Shown here one piece after another: positions 61,283 through 64,000 of a stretch of DNA of 64,000 nt. Both the position numbers and the translations under genes were made by a program. Each line of letters opens with the position of its first letter. Position 1 is the stretch's first letter. The DNA lies in assembly GCA_017889635.1 (NCBI GenBank), contig JAGGAC010000002.1, positions 1 to 64,000 on the forward strand. Direction: 5' to 3'. The notes under the pieces are model-generated. The model had not been told where the DNA came from and did not search any database. It saw only the letters and a program-made list of their open reading frames with translations. This DNA comes from Bacillota bacterium (lineage in GTDB: Bacteria > Bacillota > Negativicutes > Sporomusales > CTSoil-080).

Positions 61283-61633
61283 TTATTTTGAATACAGCAC
61301 CATTTTTGGTTTTTCTGCCAACTTCTTGGCAAGCTCCTCAACTGGGCCATAGTACATAATTCCACTCTGGCAGTGGTGAACACAAGTCGGCTTACGGCCT
61401 TCGGCAACCCGTTTTTCGCAGAGATTGCATAGTGATGTTGGAACCGGAAGATAGCTCCATTCCCATTTACCGCTAGGGTTCTGACGGGGCCCGTCTTCAA
61501 GCACTTTAATCCCATACTCCCCAGGTTTTAGGCCTAACTCCTTCTTGCACGCCACTTCACAGGTATGGCAATTAGTACAATATTCATAGTCAATTAATAG
61601 TCCATAGCGGGCATTGTCCTCACCTTTTTGCAT
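61283..61633 (-). CDS. short 4Fe-4S subunit of the second molybdoenzyme
   Basis: A 116-residue electron-transfer subunit resembling the N-terminal half of DmsB-type proteins. Cysteines 19, 22, 25 and 29 (CTNCHTCEVACKKE) and the later CNLCEKRVAEGRKPTCVHHC fit two [4Fe-4S] clusters rather than four. GGGGGGA precedes the ATG. It overlaps the catalytic gene's end by 14 nt. No membrane anchor follows, so the complex is probably soluble. Confidence 0.88.
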   Translation of the reverse strand: MQKGEDNARYGLLIDYEYCTNCHTCEVACKKELGLKPGEYGIKVLEDGPRQNPSGKWEWSYLPVPTSLCNLCEKRVAEGRKPTCVHHCQSGIMYYGPVEELAKKLAEKPKMVLYSK

Positions 61634-63947
61634 AGCTAAATCCCCCCATCCTTGTTACTATTTCGGTTGGCGAAACTCGATCATTTTCCGGCGTCACTTT
61701 GTAAACCTTGCAGACAGTAGACTTATAGGGAGCACCATAATGGGTAGGACCATGCACGCCCATAGTTGTGAGATTATTAATATTGCTGTCAAATACCCCA
61801 TACAGAGTAGGTTCTGCCCCTTCTTTTTCCGGGAACCACCACCCGTGTTCGCCGCGTACAACTTTAGGATCAAGCCCAATGTTAAATCTAGCCTTCTGTT
61901 TGCATCTGCCGCGCCGATTCTCAAGCCATACCCAATCCCCCTCATTTATACCCAATTCTTTTGCTGTTTGAGGATTGATATCCATCATCGGATCGGGATG
62001 AATCTCTCGCATAGTAGGTAGTTGCCGATGCTCAGAATGAAAGCAGCCCCACAAACGGTTACCAGTGGTAAGAATCAGAGGAAATTCCCTCATCAGCTCA
62101 GGTGTAGTGTAAGGCCCCTCGACTGGCTCAATATGTTTTGGCAACATATCAAACCCCCAGACATCAAACAGTGGTGAGGTAAATTCATATAGACCTGTCG
62201 GAGTAACAAATCCAGGCTGCCCATCACTCCGCAGCAAGCCTTTTTCGTGTTTTTGATAGGTGTAATCCCAGTCCCAGAAGTCGTTAACCCGTTCCACCAG
62301 CGTGTCAAAATCATAATCAACACCGCCGTCCTCTTTGAGCAGTTGGGTCAGATATTCATTTACATCCTTGTACTTATCAAATCGGTCAGGCCTAATTCGT
62401 TTACCTAAATCAAGCACAATTTCCTCATCAGATTTACTCTGTTCATATTGCTCGGCTCCCCTAGCAATAGACCTGAGCGGAGTCCACCAGGCTCTAAAGC
62501 TGTCACGCTCAACGCTCATTGCCGCAGGCAAAACAAGATCAGCGAAAGCTACTGCCGATGGAGTCATAAAGAGATCTACCACTACACAAAATGGTACTTT
62601 CTTCATTGCAGCATAAACGCGCGGAGCCTCGCCCGCCATATTAGCTATTGGGTTAGTTCCCTGGAGCCAAAGCATCTGTACCGGATATGGGCGACCAGTC
62701 TCCAAACATTCTAAAAGTTTATCCGGGGGAATAAAGGGGGTATAACCAGATTCATGGATTGGGGATTCATAGGTACCGATTCGCTTCAATAGCATTTCTT
62801 CCGGTATATACTCAATAGCACTGCCATATTTTTTGCTGCGATTATAGGCGTAGCGTTGAATAATATTTCCACCAGGCACATCAATATTGCCGGTAAGAGC
62901 CATCAAATCAGTAATAGCACCTGAAGCTTCCATCGCTGCCATCTGCATATCAATAGCCAACCCCCACTGAATGGCCGCCGGTTTGGCTTTTGCATACATA
63001 CGGGCCGCTTCAACAATCTGGTCTTTGGGAATCCAGGTAATATCAGCGACTTTCTCCGGCGGATATTCCTTTACCCGCTCCACCAAATCCTCAAACCCAT
63101 AAGTCCAATTTTCAACAAAATCATGATCATAGAGATCTTCATTAATAATTACATTAAGAAAACCAAGCGCCAGCGCAGCGTCTGTGCCAGGTCTTCCCCT
63201 CAGCCAAATATCCGCTTTAGCTGCCAGCCAGGTCAAAGCCGGATCAACAACTATAAGTTTTGTACCCAGTCGCATCATATCTACGATCCAGTGCCCCATA
63301 AAGCCGTCTCCGTTTGAGACAAGCGGATTATTGCCCCAAACCACAATTACCTCAGGCTTCTTCCACTCAGAATTCTTCTCGCGCAGGGGATGCGTCTGCG
63401 AACAGTCACTAATTACACAGTCGCCCAACTTTATTAAGTTAGCCGTCATACGGGGCTGATAACAAGAATCGCCGCTTAGGAACCCAAAGCAAAGGTTGGG
63501 ACTACCAAAAATAGCTCTAGTAATTACCGCCGGCTGCCACATGGAATTTCTACCCGTTCCCACTAAGGTAGCAATGCTTTCTACGCCGTGATTATCTTTA
63601 ATTTCATTATATTTAGCCTCGATAATATCATAAGCTTCATCCCAGGTAATCCGCTGCCATTTATTATCACCCTTTTCCCCAACCCGTTTCAAAGGCCATT
63701 TTAAACGATCATTGCTGTATACCTGCTCAATCATATTTATGCATCGCAAACATAATCTACCGCGGTTAAATGGAGCATTGGGGTCGCCCTCAATTTTTTC
63801 CAGCTTACCGTTTTTACTGTACAATAGCACCCCACAACCATTATGACAGCCCGGAGCGGTCCATACCGAAGTGCGCGTTACTGTATACTCGCCTTCCTGC
63901 CATCTGGCTTCGGTTCTATACAGTTCCATGTTAAAGTCTTCGAACAC
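61620..63947 (-). CDS. molybdopterin oxidoreductase, second enzyme, substrate unknown
   Basis: A DMSO-reductase-superfamily catalytic subunit of 775 residues. The N-terminal cluster region is unusual: C34-x3-C38 (APGCHNGCG) and then C66-x2-C69 (GRLCLRC), instead of C-x2-C-x3-C followed by one distant Cys. C153 or C162 (NLCFGFLSGDSCYQPR) could ligate Mo or W. No Tat signal. The start is GTG behind AAGGAGG. It may be an oxidoreductase or a non-redox member such as acetylene hydratase or transhydroxylase. The downstream small Fe-S subunit argues for electron transfer. Confidence 0.88.
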   Translation of the reverse strand: MFEDFNMELYRTEARWQEGEYTVTRTSVWTAPGCHNGCGVLLYSKNGKLEKIEGDPNAPFNRGRLCLRCINMIEQVYSNDRLKWPLKRVGEKGDNKWQRITWDEAYDIIEAKYNEIKDNHGVESIATLVGTGRNSMWQPAVITRAIFGSPNLCFGFLSGDSCYQPRMTANLIKLGDCVISDCSQTHPLREKNSEWKKPEVIVVWGNNPLVSNGDGFMGHWIVDMMRLGTKLIVVDPALTWLAAKADIWLRGRPGTDAALALGFLNVIINEDLYDHDFVENWTYGFEDLVERVKEYPPEKVADITWIPKDQIVEAARMYAKAKPAAIQWGLAIDMQMAAMEASGAITDLMALTGNIDVPGGNIIQRYAYNRSKKYGSAIEYIPEEMLLKRIGTYESPIHESGYTPFIPPDKLLECLETGRPYPVQMLWLQGTNPIANMAGEAPRVYAAMKKVPFCVVVDLFMTPSAVAFADLVLPAAMSVERDSFRAWWTPLRSIARGAEQYEQSKSDEEIVLDLGKRIRPDRFDKYKDVNEYLTQLLKEDGGVDYDFDTLVERVNDFWDWDYTYQKHEKGLLRSDGQPGFVTPTGLYEFTSPLFDVWGFDMLPKHIEPVEGPYTTPELMREFPLILTTGNRLWGCFHSEHRQLPTMREIHPDPMMDINPQTAKELGINEGDWVWLENRRGRCKQKARFNIGLDPKVVRGEHGWWFPEKEGAEPTLYGVFDSNINNLTTMGVHGPTHYGAPYKSTVCKVYKVTPENDRVSPTEIVTRMGGFSYAKR

Positions 63948-64000
63948 CTCTAACTCCTCCTTATTCCTTTGATCCCATAGGCTAAATGTAAAAATTTTTA

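Noticed and set aside
61156-61515. 119-codon minus-strand frame overlapping the short 4Fe-4S gene
   Set aside because: Out of frame with two supported genes (the Fe-S subunit and the 46-residue zinc ribbon) and without a domain.

Overview
The window reads as chromosome of a strictly anaerobic, probably endospore-forming and acetogen-like member of the Firmicutes; a Negativicute of the Sporomusa type fits best. This is an inference from gene content: formate-tetrahydrofolate ligase beside a corrinoid methyl-transfer module with its RACo-type activator, a cytochrome b-linked uptake [NiFe] hydrogenase, 4-hydroxybutyryl-CoA dehydratase, two molybdopterin oxidoreductases, and a (broken) ytaF sporulation gene. 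Almost all genes lie on the minus strand. No rRNA, tRNA, CRISPR array, prophage or intact insertion sequence was seen.

1-11 kb: M29 aminopeptidase, spermidine synthase, YitT membrane protein, a chemoreceptor and TcdA. Two metal-transport genes follow, each behind a riboswitch I could recognise by sequence: an Nramp-related Mg2+-type transporter behind an M-box, and a TerC-family protein behind a yybP-ykoY (Mn2+) element. Next comes an unusual plus-strand gene for a repetitive Cys/Met-rich protein with an acidic N-terminus, convergent with an E. coli-type YcaO gene. That pair is one of the two most interesting places in the window.

11-29 kb: a C1 module (methyltransferase, corrinoid protein, RACo, CobW-like GTPase, small unknown protein, Fhs), LrgAB, a lone glycogen synthase, a two-component system, a secreted CAP-domain protein, a DsbD-like/NapH-like redox operon, a LytTR regulator with its membrane partner, and a frameshifted ytaF.

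29-33 kb: a decayed accessory patch with a P-type ATPase relic, an IS1182-like relic and small unknown genes.

33-40 kb: a sigma-54-controlled 4-hydroxybutyrate operon (permease, AbfD, NifU-like, CGGCN protein, CoA-transferase, CC/Se-like protein). A TTGGCAC/TTGC promoter, three activator-type repeats and an adjacent PAS-AAA-Fis regulator are all visible.

40-46 kb: a lipoprotein, a membrane protein and a complete fructose PTS operon with a consensus promoter and a 10-bp-phased operator.

46-59 kb: thirteen consecutive genes, apparently one transcription unit behind a second good sigma-54 promoter. They encode a DUF2064 transferase, a DUF169-ferredoxin, a three-subunit molybdoenzyme, a GNAT protein, a PhnP-like hydrolase, an ArsS-like radical SAM enzyme, MoaA and the three-subunit hydrogenase, ending in a tautomerase-like protein. 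The layout suggests H2 oxidation feeding a molybdoenzyme of unknown substrate, with enzymes resembling arsenosugar-biosynthesis proteins. This is the other leading candidate for an undescribed system.

59-64 kb: an AEC transporter, then a second molybdoenzyme with a 4Fe-4S subunit and three tandem small zinc-ribbon proteins.
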